A stretch of 8,025 nt of DNA from Thermoplasmata archaeon (GTDB taxonomy: Archaea > Thermoplasmatota > Thermoplasmata > Lutacidiplasmatales > UBA184), in NCBI GenBank assembly GCA_030039525.1, contig JASHVI010000081.1:1-8025 (forward strand). Direction: 5' to 3'. Each line of letters opens with the position of its first letter. The first letter of the stretch is position 1. The translations under genes and the position numbers were made by a program. Shown piece by piece: positions 1 to 5,854 of the stretch. The notes below the pieces were generated by a model, which was not told the origin of the DNA, searched no databases, and worked only from the letters and a program-made list of their open reading frames with translations.

Positions 1-857
1 CCCCCGAGGTCCCGTCCGGTGAAATGGTCGGCCCGGGCGGCGATGACCGCCAGCGCGGCGAGCGACCGCGCGTACCGACCGCGGGCCTCCTCCGGTAGCT
101 CCTCGAGCCCCGGCGCGCGGAAGATCACGCCGAACCGGGGTCCCCCCTCCGGCTGAGGTCTCCGACGCGCGCCGAGGAGCTGTAGCCGGGCCCCCGAGGC
201 CCTCGCGAGGGCGGCGCGGCTTCCGGCCGCCGCGACGAGGCGACCGGCGACCTTCGGGCCGAGGAGGCGGGAGAGATTGGGGACGAGGGCGCGCGCCGCC
301 GTGTCGCGTCGCTCGGAGAGCTCGGCGAAGTGCTCCCGGAACCGCTCGCCGAAGCGACGCTGCGCCTCGGCGTGAGCCCCGAGGACCGAGGTGGGTCCGG
401 CCGCGACCCACTGCGAGGCCGCCGAGAGCTCGCGCCCGAGCGCCCGCTCGAGCCGGGCCTCCTCGCGCGCCAGCCCGATCAGCGTCTCCTCCGGACCGGC
501 CAGCGCGCGGGCGGCGGCGATCCGAGCGACCGCGAGGAGGAGCCGCCGTTCCTCCGGCACGGTCCTCGGAGGGAGCCGGGCCCGGGCGGCGCGAAGCTCG
601 CGGTCAGTCGCGGGCGGCGCGGAGAGGCCGGCCGACTCGAGGGCGCGGGATAGCTCGGGGGAGACTCGGGGAGACGGCCCACCGGCGCGCTCGAGCCAGG
701 AGGTCCACCGGGACCTCGGGAACTCCGAGAGCCCCAGCGCGATCGCCCGGGCCGCCGCCGGGGGGTCGGGGGCGACCGGCTCGGCGTCGACGACCCCGCG
801 CTCCGGATCGACCCAGTAGAGCGTCGCGCCCCCGCGGAGCCCGACCGGGGCCGCCAA
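1..857 (-). CDS. nop5: Nop5/Nop56-like C/D-box RNP protein, C-terminus cut by window edge
   Basis: Archaeal Nop5 bridges L7Ae on box C/D guide RNA to the methyltransferase fibrillarin, which 2'-O-methylates rRNA and tRNA. The frame stays open for 285 codons to the window edge. Residues about 1-95 form a diverged N-terminal domain and 100-190 are helical and charged, as in the coiled coil. The NOP domain starts near 192 with VPNLSRLLGPKVAGRLVAAA, followed by FGVIFRAPGL (242-251) and a helix ending in AARADHF (273-279). These match the family pattern APNL..L.GP..A.RL, HGVIFQHP and AIAARADYF. The start is TTG at 857: the codon two before it is the purF stop, so no earlier start exists in this frame, and GAGGAG lies 9 bases upstream. 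The usual GAEKALFRHL stretch is missing after QLLGA (226-230). The fibrillarin gene often lies next, but would be outside the window. I am sure of the family and less sure that it is the main Nop5 of the cell. Confidence 0.82.
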   Translation of the reverse strand, partial: MAAPVGLRGGATLYWVDPERGVVDAEPVAPDPPAAARAIALGLSEFPRSRWTSWLERAGGPSPRVSPELSRALESAGLSAPPATDRELRAARARLPPRTVPEERRLLLAVARIAAARALAGPEETLIGLAREEARLERALGRELSAASQWVAAGPTSVLGAHAEAQRRFGERFREHFAELSERRDTAARALVPNLSRLLGPKVAGRLVAAAGSRAALARASGARLQLLGARRRPQPEGGPRFGVIFRAPGLEELPEEARGRYARSLAALAVIAARADHFTGRDLG

Positions 858-860
858 CGA

Positions 861-2270
861 CTAGAACTCCTCGAGGGAGCGTTGGAACCGCCGGTGCTCC
901 TCGGGGACCTCGACCGGGTACCGTCCGGTGAGGCAGCCGAGGCAGAGCGACGGCTCGGGGATCTCGATCGACTCGACGAGGCCGGCCATCGAGAGGTACC
1001 GGACGCTCTCGGCGCCAATCCGCTCCGCCACCTCCGCCTCGCTCCGCCCCGCGGCCACGAGCTCCTTGCGCTCCTTCATGTCGATGCCGAAGTAGCACGG
1101 GGCGACGATCGGCGGGCAGCCGATCCGCACGTCGATCTTCGTCGCGCCCGCGCCGCGGACCATCGAGACGATCTCCTTCAAGGTCGTGCCGCGGACGATG
1201 GAATCGTCGAGGAGCACCACCCGGCGCCCCTTCAGCATCCCCGGCACCGGGTGCAGCTTCACGCGCACCTCCTCCTCGCGCCGGTTCTGGTCCGGGAGGA
1301 TGAAGGTCCGCTCGACGAACCGGTTCTTGATCAGGCCCTCGGCGTACGGGATCCCCGAGGCCTCCGAGAAGCCGAGGGCCTGGGGCCGCGAGGAGTCGGG
1401 GACCGGGATCACGAGGTCGGCCTCGACCGGCGACTCCTGGGCGAGCCGGCGCCCGATGCGGTGGCGGACGTCGTAGACCGAGCGCCCCTCCAGGATCGAG
1501 TCCGGGCGCGAGAAGTACACCCACTCGAACATGCAGTGCGCGGTCTCGTTCGGCCGCGGCATCTCGCTCGAGTGGATCTGGGTCCCCTTCTCGACGACGA
1601 TCACCTCGCCCGGCTTCACCTCCCGGATCAGGCGGCCGCCCATCAGGTCCAGCGCGACCGACTCGCTGGCGATCGCGTAGCCGCCCTCGAGGCTCCCGAG
1701 GACGAGGGGGCGGATCCCGAGGGGGTCCCGGAAGGCGACGAGGCGGTTGCCGACGAGCATGACGACGGCGTAGCCGCCGACGAGCTCGGCGCAGGCGCGA
1801 CGGATCGCCGCCTCGAGGTCCCGGGTCCGGCCGAACTCGAGCGCGATCATCTGCGCGATCGTCTCGGAGTCCGCGCTCCCGAGGAACTCGACGCCCTGCG
1901 CCTGGAGCCGCCGGCGGATCCGGTCGAAGTTCACGAGCTCGCCGTTGTGGGCGAGGGCGCCGTCCTCGTCCCGAAGCTTCACGACGAGCGGCTGGGCGTT
2001 CTCGAGGTCGCTCGAGCTCCCCGTCGTCGGGTAGCGCACGTGCCCGATGCCGACCGAGCCGCGGAGCGCCTCGACGACCTCGCGCGAGAAGATCTCGTGG
2101 ACGAGCCCCAGGCCCTTGCGGTGGTGGACGACCCCGTGCGAGGCGGTCGCGATGCCCGCGGACTCCTGGCCGCGGTGCTGGAGGGCCCGAAGGCCCCGGT
2201 ACACGAACGGCGCCGCCCCCTTGCCGGGGAGCGAGACGCCGACGACCCCGCAGAACTCCCGGGCGGGCAT
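861..2270 (-). CDS. purF: Amidophosphoribosyltransferase (glutamine PRPP amidotransferase)
   Basis: PurF makes 5-phosphoribosylamine from PRPP and glutamine, the first committed step of purine synthesis in the cytoplasm. It has 469 residues, normal for the family. Residues 1-6 look like a short propeptide that is removed to expose the catalytic Cys7 (CGVVGV) of the N-terminal nucleophile glutaminase domain. Other glutaminase marks are YRGLRALQHRGQES (24-37), GHVRYPTTG (76-84) and ALAHNGELVNF (105-115). The phosphoribosyltransferase PRPP loop is VVLLDDSIVRGTT (351-363). Cys246, Cys385 or Cys391, Cys443 and Cys446 (CLGC) match the cysteine pattern that holds a 4Fe-4S cluster in the Bacillus-type enzyme, so an iron-sulfur form is inferred. 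The ATG at 2270 gives the expected six-residue propeptide. It lies 78 bases behind rpl12, with a TATA-like box and an inverted repeat between, and directly before the Nop5-like gene. Confidence 0.97.
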   Translation of the reverse strand: MPAREFCGVVGVSLPGKGAAPFVYRGLRALQHRGQESAGIATASHGVVHHRKGLGLVHEIFSREVVEALRGSVGIGHVRYPTTGSSSDLENAQPLVVKLRDEDGALAHNGELVNFDRIRRRLQAQGVEFLGSADSETIAQMIALEFGRTRDLEAAIRRACAELVGGYAVVMLVGNRLVAFRDPLGIRPLVLGSLEGGYAIASESVALDLMGGRLIREVKPGEVIVVEKGTQIHSSEMPRPNETAHCMFEWVYFSRPDSILEGRSVYDVRHRIGRRLAQESPVEADLVIPVPDSSRPQALGFSEASGIPYAEGLIKNRFVERTFILPDQNRREEEVRVKLHPVPGMLKGRRVVLLDDSIVRGTTLKEIVSMVRGAGATKIDVRIGCPPIVAPCYFGIDMKERKELVAAGRSEAEVAERIGAESVRYLSMAGLVESIEIPEPSLCLGCLTGRYPVEVPEEHRRFQRSLEEF

Positions 2271-2274
2271 CGGG

Positions 2275-2297
2275 GGAGCGGAGGGGGCCTCCGCTCC
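2275..2297 (-). repeat. Perfect 10-bp inverted repeat before purF
   Basis: The arms GGAGCGGAGG (2275-2284) and CCTCCGCTCC (2288-2297) are exact reverse complements around a 3-base spacer, ending 4 bases before the purF ATG. As RNA it would fold into a 10-bp GC-rich stem. As DNA it would be an interrupted palindrome over the predicted purF transcription start. It could be an operator, a leader hairpin, or a stop for transcripts reading out of rpl12. The repeat is certain; the function is not known. Confidence 0.75.
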
Positions 2298-2315
2298 TTC
2301 CCACCCGGGGGTCGG

Positions 2316-2322
2316 ACTTAAC
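2316..2322 (-). promoter_or_regulatory. Possible TATA box for purF
   Basis: GTTAAGT on the minus strand is the only AT-rich stretch in the GC-rich rpl12-purF spacer. An archaeal start about 26 bases downstream would fall near 2293, giving a leader of about 20 bases. No Shine-Dalgarno sequence lies at normal distance from the ATG. The match is weak, and purF may also be read from the ribosomal operon. Confidence 0.4.
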
Positions 2323-2348
2323 GGGGACGGAGGGGGAAGGAAACCGGG

Positions 2349-2663
2349 TTACCCGAAGAGGGCGGAGAGACCCTCGGCCGCCTCTTCCTCCGAGACGCCC
2401 TTCTCCTCCTTCTTCTCCTCTTCCTTCTTCTCGCCCTTGCCTTCCTTCTTCTCGGCGGCGGGCGCGGCGGCCACCGGGGCCGCGAACGTCTCGGCCTTGG
2501 CGAGGACCTCGGTCAGGTTCACGCCCTCGAGCGAGGCGAGGAGCGCCTTCACCCGGGCCGCGTCGGGGGAGACCCCCGCGGCGGTGAGGACGCCCGTCAG
2601 TCCCTTCTCGTCGATCGGCTTTCCGGCGGCGTTGAGCAGCAGGGCCCCGTACACGTACTCCAT
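2349..2663 (-). CDS. rpl12: 50S ribosomal protein L12 (archaeal P1/aL12 stalk protein)
   Basis: This acidic stalk protein binds L10 as dimers and recruits translation factors to the large subunit. It is 104 residues, normal for archaea. The N-terminal dimerisation domain (1-60) begins [19 protein letters not shown]. An Ala/Pro linker (61-69) is followed by a Lys/Glu hinge (70-90), and the protein ends in [13 protein letters not shown] (92-104), the conserved factor-binding tail. The ATG at 2663 has GGAGG about 9 bases upstream. It is the third gene of the L1-L10-L12 operon, 41 bases after L10, a spacer with a small hairpin. L12 is needed in several copies per ribosome, so a strong start site of its own makes sense. 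Confidence 0.97.
   Translation of the reverse strand: MEYVYGALLLNAAGKPIDEKGLTGVLTAAGVSPDAARVKALLASLEGVNLTEVLAKAETFAAPVAAAPAAEKKEGKGEKKEEEKKEEKGVSEEEAAEGLSALFG
2394..2456 (-). repeat. Low-complexity Lys/Glu coding tract in rpl12
   Basis: The plus strand shows runs of CTTCTTCTCCTC type, that is GAG/AAG codons on the coding strand. This is the charged flexible hinge of L12 and not an independent repeat element. Such tracts are prone to slippage in replication and sequencing, but the frame here is intact. Confidence 0.7.
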
Positions 2664-2685
2664 CTTCGTTCCCTCCGTGTGTGTT

Positions 2686-2699
2686 CTTCGTTACCGAAG
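2686..2699 (-). promoter_or_regulatory. Small GUAA-loop hairpin in the L10-L12 spacer
   Basis: On the transcript strand CTTCG-GTAA-CGAAG gives a 5-bp stem with a GNRA-type loop, starting 6 bases after the L10 stop. A second CGAAG lies directly before the rpl12 ATG (2664-2668), so the CTTCG arm has two possible partners. The longer pairing would loop out the GGAGG start signal of rpl12. This is visible in the sequence; a regulatory role is a guess. Confidence 0.4.
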
Positions 2700-2704
2700 G
2701 ACGG

Positions 2705-3571
2705 TTACGACGCGGACCCTCCGAGGGCCGAGACGGCACGGGCCGCCCGGAGCGCCTTCGCGAGGATCGGCGGGAGCGACTCCTTGGTCGGGTAGCCGGC
2801 CGCCACCGCGAGGGCGATCGCCCGCCGGTGGGCCCGGGAGACGAGGAGCGGGATCGTGAGGGCCGTCGGGTAGCCGATCTCCAGCGCCAGCCCCAAGGCC
2901 CGGCGGTGCGCGTTGAGGACCTCGGCCCGCTGGGCGTCGAGGTCCACGGAGAGGAGCGAGCCCGGGTAGAAGCTCTCGCCGTCGACGAGCGCGCGGAGCT
3001 CGAGGCCGACCTCGAGCGGCCGGATGTCGAGGCGGGTGAGCATCCCCGCGACCTCGCGGGAGATGACCCCGCCGGCCTTGACGATCAGCGTGTCCTTCTT
3101 CAGGACGACCTTGCCCTTCTCGATCGCCGCGGGGAAGCCGGCGTGCTGGAGCTCGCCGACGATCGGCCCGGGCTTGAAGCTCGTCGTCCCCGCGGGGACC
3201 AGGATGTCCTTCGGCGCGATCTCCCCGCCCCTCGCGGGGGTCGGCGACCGGGTCTGCCGGAACTCCCGATAGAGGGCGAACGGGTTCCCCTCCGCGGTGA
3301 GGATCGCCGTCTGGTCGGAGACCTCGTCGAGCAGGGGCTTCAGCGCCGGTCGCTTCTTCGCCGCGACCTCGAGCGCGTGCCGGATGGCGCTGTTCGGGGC
3401 GACCGCGATCGGGTGCCCCCGCTCGCGGAGGTCGCGCCGCATCCGCTGGAGGGCCTCGGCCGGGACCCCGCGGATCCCGACGAGGGCCGTCATCGGGCGC
3501 TGAGCGAAGGAGGCGGCGAGGGCCTCCACGCGCGCCTGCTTCTCGGGTCGCACGCTGGAACGCCCGGGCAC
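2705..3571 (-). CDS. rpl10: 50S ribosomal protein L10 (archaeal P0, stalk base)
   Basis: L10 anchors the L12 dimers to 23S rRNA at the stalk base. It has 288 residues from GTG at 3571; AGGAG ends 5 bases before it, and the L1 stop is only 8 bases upstream. The frame can be opened further into rpl1, but that extension overlaps L1 in another frame and is not L10-like. The N-terminal rRNA-binding domain is about 1-110, and the inserted domain contains VPAGTTSFKPGPIVGEL and the IEKGKVVLKKDTLIVK segment. Residues 221-288 hold a 26-residue repeat: AHRRALGLALEIGYPT, AHRRAIALAVAAGYPT and a partial third unit, ALRAARAVSAL. These are the helical segments expected to bind L12 dimers. The protein ends in ALGGSAS, without the acidic tail and GLGALFG-like ending that I would expect on an archaeal L10. 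Confidence 0.95.
   Translation of the reverse strand: MPGRSSVRPEKQARVEALAASFAQRPMTALVGIRGVPAEALQRMRRDLRERGHPIAVAPNSAIRHALEVAAKKRPALKPLLDEVSDQTAILTAEGNPFALYREFRQTRSPTPARGGEIAPKDILVPAGTTSFKPGPIVGELQHAGFPAAIEKGKVVLKKDTLIVKAGGVISREVAGMLTRLDIRPLEVGLELRALVDGESFYPGSLLSVDLDAQRAEVLNAHRRALGLALEIGYPTALTIPLLVSRAHRRAIALAVAAGYPTKESLPPILAKALRAARAVSALGGSAS
2708..2911 (-). repeat. 26-residue repeat in L10 (L12-binding spine helix)
   Basis: Three units on the coding strand: 2911-2834, 2833-2756 and a partial one at 2755-2708. Units 1 and 2 share AHRRA(L/I)xLAxxxGYPT. The third keeps only the helix. In archaeal stalks each such helix binds one L12 dimer, so this protein would carry up to three dimers, the third less certain. 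Confidence 0.65.
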
Positions 3572-3579
3572 GATCGCTC

Positions 3580-4218
3580 CTACCAGAGGCGGACCGCCGG
3601 TCCCATCGTGGTCTTGACGTAGACGGAGTCGATGTTGGAGCGGCCCCGCTCCAGCTTGGCGACGATCCGCTGGAGGACCGTGTCGACGTTCTGGGCGATC
3701 TGGGCCGGCGGCATCGCCCGCGCGCCGACCGGCGCGTGGAAGGTCCGGTTCCCCTTCGAGCGGATCCGGACGGAGCGCTTCAGGGCGTTGATGAGGTTCG
3801 AGGGATCGGTCCCGGGCGGCACCGGACGCGGCATCTTGCCGCGCGGCCCCAGCACGACCCCGAGCCGCTTCCCCACGGTCGGCATGAGGGGGGCCTCGGC
3901 CAGGAAGAAGTCGACCCGGTCGACGACCTTCTTGGTCGCCTTCTTGTCCTTGAAGACCTCGTCGAACTGCGCCGGCGTCACCGTGAGGTCGGCGGCGCCC
4001 TTCACCTTCTGGCACATCTCGGGGGAGGCGAGGATCGCGACCGTCACCGCCCGGCCCCGGCCGTTCGGCAGCGCCACCTCGTCCTCGAGCCGGTTCTTCG
4101 GAACGGTGAGGTCGAGGTCCTTCAGGTTGATCGAGAGCTCCACCGTCTCCCCGAAGCCCCGCTCGGGGGACTTGGAGATCGCCTCCGTGACGGCGTCGAG
4201 GGCGGAACGGTCGGCCAT
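3580..4218 (-). CDS. rpl1: 50S ribosomal protein L1
   Basis: L1 forms the mobile stalk at the E site of the large subunit and in several archaea also represses its own mRNA. It has 212 residues, usual for archaea. Diagnostic stretches are FGETVELSINLKDLDL (22-37), the LGVVLGPRGKMPRP region (residues about 118-131), then NLINALKRSVRIRSKG and TFHAPVG, and the C-terminal end SVYVKTTMGPAVRLW. The ATG at 4218 is the first gene position after a TATA box near 4260, so the leader is short (about 16 bases) and no clear Shine-Dalgarno is seen. L11, which in many archaea precedes L1, is not present: the divergent rpl44e promoter lies there instead. L10 follows after 8 bases. Confidence 0.97.
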   Translation of the reverse strand: MADRSALDAVTEAISKSPERGFGETVELSINLKDLDLTVPKNRLEDEVALPNGRGRAVTVAILASPEMCQKVKGAADLTVTPAQFDEVFKDKKATKKVVDRVDFFLAEAPLMPTVGKRLGVVLGPRGKMPRPVPPGTDPSNLINALKRSVRIRSKGNRTFHAPVGARAMPPAQIAQNVDTVLQRIVAKLERGRSNIDSVYVKTTMGPAVRLW

Positions 4219-4256
4219 GGGCTCTTCGAAAGCGCGGGCGCCGATTAGGCTTCCCT

Positions 4257-4264
4257 ACTTAAGC
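4257..4264 (-). promoter_or_regulatory. TATA box of the L1-L10-L12 operon
   Basis: CTTAAGTA on the minus strand stands out in GC-rich surroundings. A start about 26 bases downstream would fall near 4234, 16 bases before the L1 ATG. It is the only good candidate in the divergent spacer for this direction. Confidence 0.6.
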
Positions 4265-4294
4265 GTGAGCGTACCGCGCCCGGCGGCCGCGCTG

Positions 4295-4386
4295 TCGTGC
4301 GATGGGGCGGGACGGCGCGGGGCTCCGGGCCCCCGACCGGTCGCACCAGACCCTATATATTCCGCCCCTCTCCGAATCGTGCGATG
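4295..4386. repeat. 10-bp direct repeat in the divergent ribosomal promoter region
   Basis: TCGTGCGATG occurs at 4295-4304 and again at 4377-4386, where it includes the rpl44e ATG. An inverted partial copy, TCGCAC, lies at 4341-4346. The copies flank the rpl44e TATA box. It may be a binding site or a chance or duplicated start region. Confidence 0.4.
4354..4360 (+). promoter_or_regulatory. TATA box of the rpl44e operon
   Basis: TATATAT is a strong archaeal TATA match. Its centre is about 27 bases before the ATG at 4384, so transcription is predicted to start at or next to the start codon. That makes a leaderless mRNA and rules out the longer reading frame that opens at 4297. Confidence 0.75.
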
Positions 4387-4671
4387 CACTATCCAAAGAC
4401 CGTTTCGACCTATTGTCCGAAGTGTCGGACCCACACGGCGCACGAGGTCGAGAAGGGCAAGAAGCGCCCCGCCTCCGAGCTCGCCTGGGGCCAGCGGAGG
4501 TTCCGGCGCGCCACCCGGGGCTACGGAGGGTTCCCGAGGCCGAAGCCCGAGGGCCGGGCGAAGGCGGTCCGGCGGGTCTACCTGAAGTACCGCTGCAAGA
4601 AGTGCAAGTACACGGTCCAGCCCGCGAGCTGGCGGGCGAGCCAGCTCGAGCTCGTGGAGAAGCACGGCTAG
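4384..4671 (+). CDS. rpl44e: 50S ribosomal protein L44e (eL42)
   Basis: eL42 sits near the E site of the large subunit and is shared by archaea and eukaryotes. The protein has 95 residues, the usual size. It begins [20 protein letters not shown] and has a zinc-binding set made of Cys11/Cys14 and Cys71/Cys74 (CPKC and CKKC). The basic middle, with [17 protein letters not shown], is typical. An in-frame ATG at 4297 would add 29 residues, but the TATA box lies inside that extension, and the family begins at MHYPK, so 4384 is chosen. It leads the operon with S27e, aIF2-alpha and Nop10, an order found in many euryarchaea. Confidence 0.97.
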   Translation: MHYPKTVSTYCPKCRTHTAHEVEKGKKRPASELAWGQRRFRRATRGYGGFPRPKPEGRAKAVRRVYLKYRCKKCKYTVQPASWRASQLELVEKHG

Positions 4672-4681
4672 GAGTGCCCCG

Positions 4682-4858
4682 ATGCGCCCGCCCGCACCGT
4701 TCTGGATCGTGAAGTGCCCGGATTGCTCCGGGGAGCAGGCCGTGTTCAGCCGCCCCTCGACGGTCGTGAACTGCTCGGTCTGCGGCGCGACGCTCGCGAC
4801 GCCGACCGGAGGGACCGCCGCCCTGCGGGGCGAGAAGGTCCGCGACGCCTCGGCGTAA
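4682..4858 (+). CDS. rps27e: 30S ribosomal protein S27e (eS27)
   Basis: This is a small zinc-ribbon protein of the small subunit. It has 58 residues, close to the normal archaeal length of about 60. The core reads [20 protein letters not shown] followed by [11 protein letters not shown] and a short TPTGG-K/R tail. Zinc ligands are Cys12, Cys15, Cys31 and Cys34. The ATG at 4682 has AGGAG overlapping the rpl44e stop region, about 8 bases upstream. The gene lies 10 bases behind rpl44e and 7 bases before aIF2-alpha, so it is certainly co-transcribed. Confidence 0.95.
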   Translation: MRPPAPFWIVKCPDCSGEQAVFSRPSTVVNCSVCGATLATPTGGTAALRGEKVRDASA

Positions 4859-4865
4859 GGACTCG

Positions 4866-5642
4866 ATGCCCAAGAGCACGGACTTCCCCGAGGAAGGGGA
4901 TCTGGTCGTCGCGACCGTCACCTCGATCCGGAACTTCGGCGCCTTCGTCACGCTCGACGAGTACGGCAACCGGGAGGCGTTCATCCACCTCTCCGAGGTC
5001 GCGACCGGGTGGGTCAAGTACATCCGGGACCACATCCGCGAGGGCCAGAAGATCGTCGCGCGGGTCCTGCGGCTCGACCCCGCGAAGAACCAGATCGACC
5101 TCTCGCTGAAACGGATCAACGACCACCAGCGCCGGGAGAAGATCCAGGGCTGGAAGAACGAGCAGAAGGCGGCCCGCCTCGTCGCGCTGGTGGGCCAGCA
5201 GCTCAAGGTCGAGCCGGACGCGATGCCGGCGCTCTTCGCCGACGCGCTCGTCGAGCGGTACGGCAGCCTCTTCGAGGCCTTCGAGGTCGCCTCGGCCGAT
5301 CCGAAGCGGTTCCAGAAGGAGGGGGGCAAGGCCGCCTGGGTCACCGCCTTCCTGCGCGTCGCCGGCGAGAACATCCCGCCGCCGCAGGTCACCATCAAGG
5401 GGACGCTCGAGGTCTCCGACTCGGCGCCCGACGGCCTCCTCCGCGTCCAGTCGGCCCTCGCCGAGGCCGAGGCGGTCGACCCGGAGGCGGTCACCGTGCA
5501 GTACGTCGGGGCGCCCCGGTACCGGGTCCAGGTCCGGGGGACCCAGTACAAGCAGGCCGAGGAGACGCTCAAACGGGCGACCGAGGCCGCGATCGCCCGG
5601 ATCAAGGCCGGCGGGGGCCAGGGGACGTTCGCCCGCCAATGA
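4866..5642 (+). CDS. eif2a: Translation initiation factor aIF2, alpha subunit
   Basis: aIF2-alpha is part of the alpha-beta-gamma complex that brings initiator Met-tRNA to the small subunit. It has 258 residues, near the family norm of about 265. An S1 RNA-binding domain covers residues 11-82, with GDLVVATVTSIRNFGAFVTL, FIHLSEVATGWV and DLSLKRIN. A helical domain (about 86-170) and a C-terminal alpha-beta domain (about 178-258, starting QVTIKGTLEV) follow; the last contacts the gamma subunit. The serine that is phosphorylated in eukaryotes has no clear counterpart in the loop after HLSE, which here reads VATGWVKYIRDHI. The start has AAGGA 4 bases before the ATG. The stop overlaps the nop10 start (ATGA). 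Confidence 0.97.
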   Translation: MPKSTDFPEEGDLVVATVTSIRNFGAFVTLDEYGNREAFIHLSEVATGWVKYIRDHIREGQKIVARVLRLDPAKNQIDLSLKRINDHQRREKIQGWKNEQKAARLVALVGQQLKVEPDAMPALFADALVERYGSLFEAFEVASADPKRFQKEGGKAAWVTAFLRVAGENIPPPQVTIKGTLEVSDSAPDGLLRVQSALAEAEAVDPEAVTVQYVGAPRYRVQVRGTQYKQAEETLKRATEAAIARIKAGGGQGTFARQ

Positions 5643-5845
5643 CGGAGTCGCTCCTGCGGCGCTGCGACGGCTGCGGCCGCTACTCCCTGAGGGCGAGCTG
5701 CCCCGCCTGCCGGGGCCACACGTCGACCCCGCATCCGCCGCGCTACTCGCCGGAGGACCGGTACGCGCGCTACCGGCGCGCCCTGTACGCGACGGCCGCG
5801 GCGCGGACGGAGGGCCCGTCGCCTCCGTCCGGGGCGGGGACCTAG
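5639..5845 (+). CDS. nop10: H/ACA ribonucleoprotein protein Nop10
   Basis: Nop10 binds the pseudouridine synthase Cbf5 in H/ACA guide RNPs that modify rRNA. It has 68 residues. The zinc ribbon has Cys9, Cys12, Cys21 and Cys24 (CDGCGRYSL and CPAC), followed by the family signature HPPRYSPEDRYARYRRAL (32-49), which wraps on Cbf5. The archaeal family is usually about 55-60 residues. The extra C-terminal tail is Ala/Pro/Gly rich (ATAAARTEGPSPPSGAGT) and probably disordered. The ATG overlaps the aIF2-alpha stop by 4 bases, which suggests translational coupling, and matches the aIF2-alpha-Nop10 pairing known from euryarchaea. Confidence 0.95.
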   Translation: MTESLLRRCDGCGRYSLRASCPACRGHTSTPHPPRYSPEDRYARYRRALYATAAARTEGPSPPSGAGT

Positions 5846-5854
5846 GTGGCGGCC

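Noticed and set aside
12..27. Twin-arginine export signal in the secreted protein (residues 12-27 of the protein at 7378-6422)
   Set aside because: RARRNRTRLR lacks the usual consensus after the arginine pair; a general export signal is the safer reading.
882..2321. 479-codon open frame on the plus strand opposite purF
   Set aside because: It mirrors purF codon by codon, with Asp/Glu/Arg/Leu-rich low-complexity sequence and no family features.
604..2739. Very long open frame on the minus strand through purF and rpl12
   Set aside because: It is Arg/Gly/Pro-rich out-of-frame reading of purF, rpl12 and the Nop5-like gene, caused by few stop codons in high-GC DNA.
3572..4015. Longer N-terminus for L10 reaching into rpl1
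   Set aside because: The added part is an out-of-frame reading of rpl1. GTG 3571 with AGGAG and an 8-base gap after L1 is the sensible start.
4297..4383. 29-residue N-terminal extension of L44e
   Set aside because: The TATA box lies inside it, and the family begins at MHYPK.
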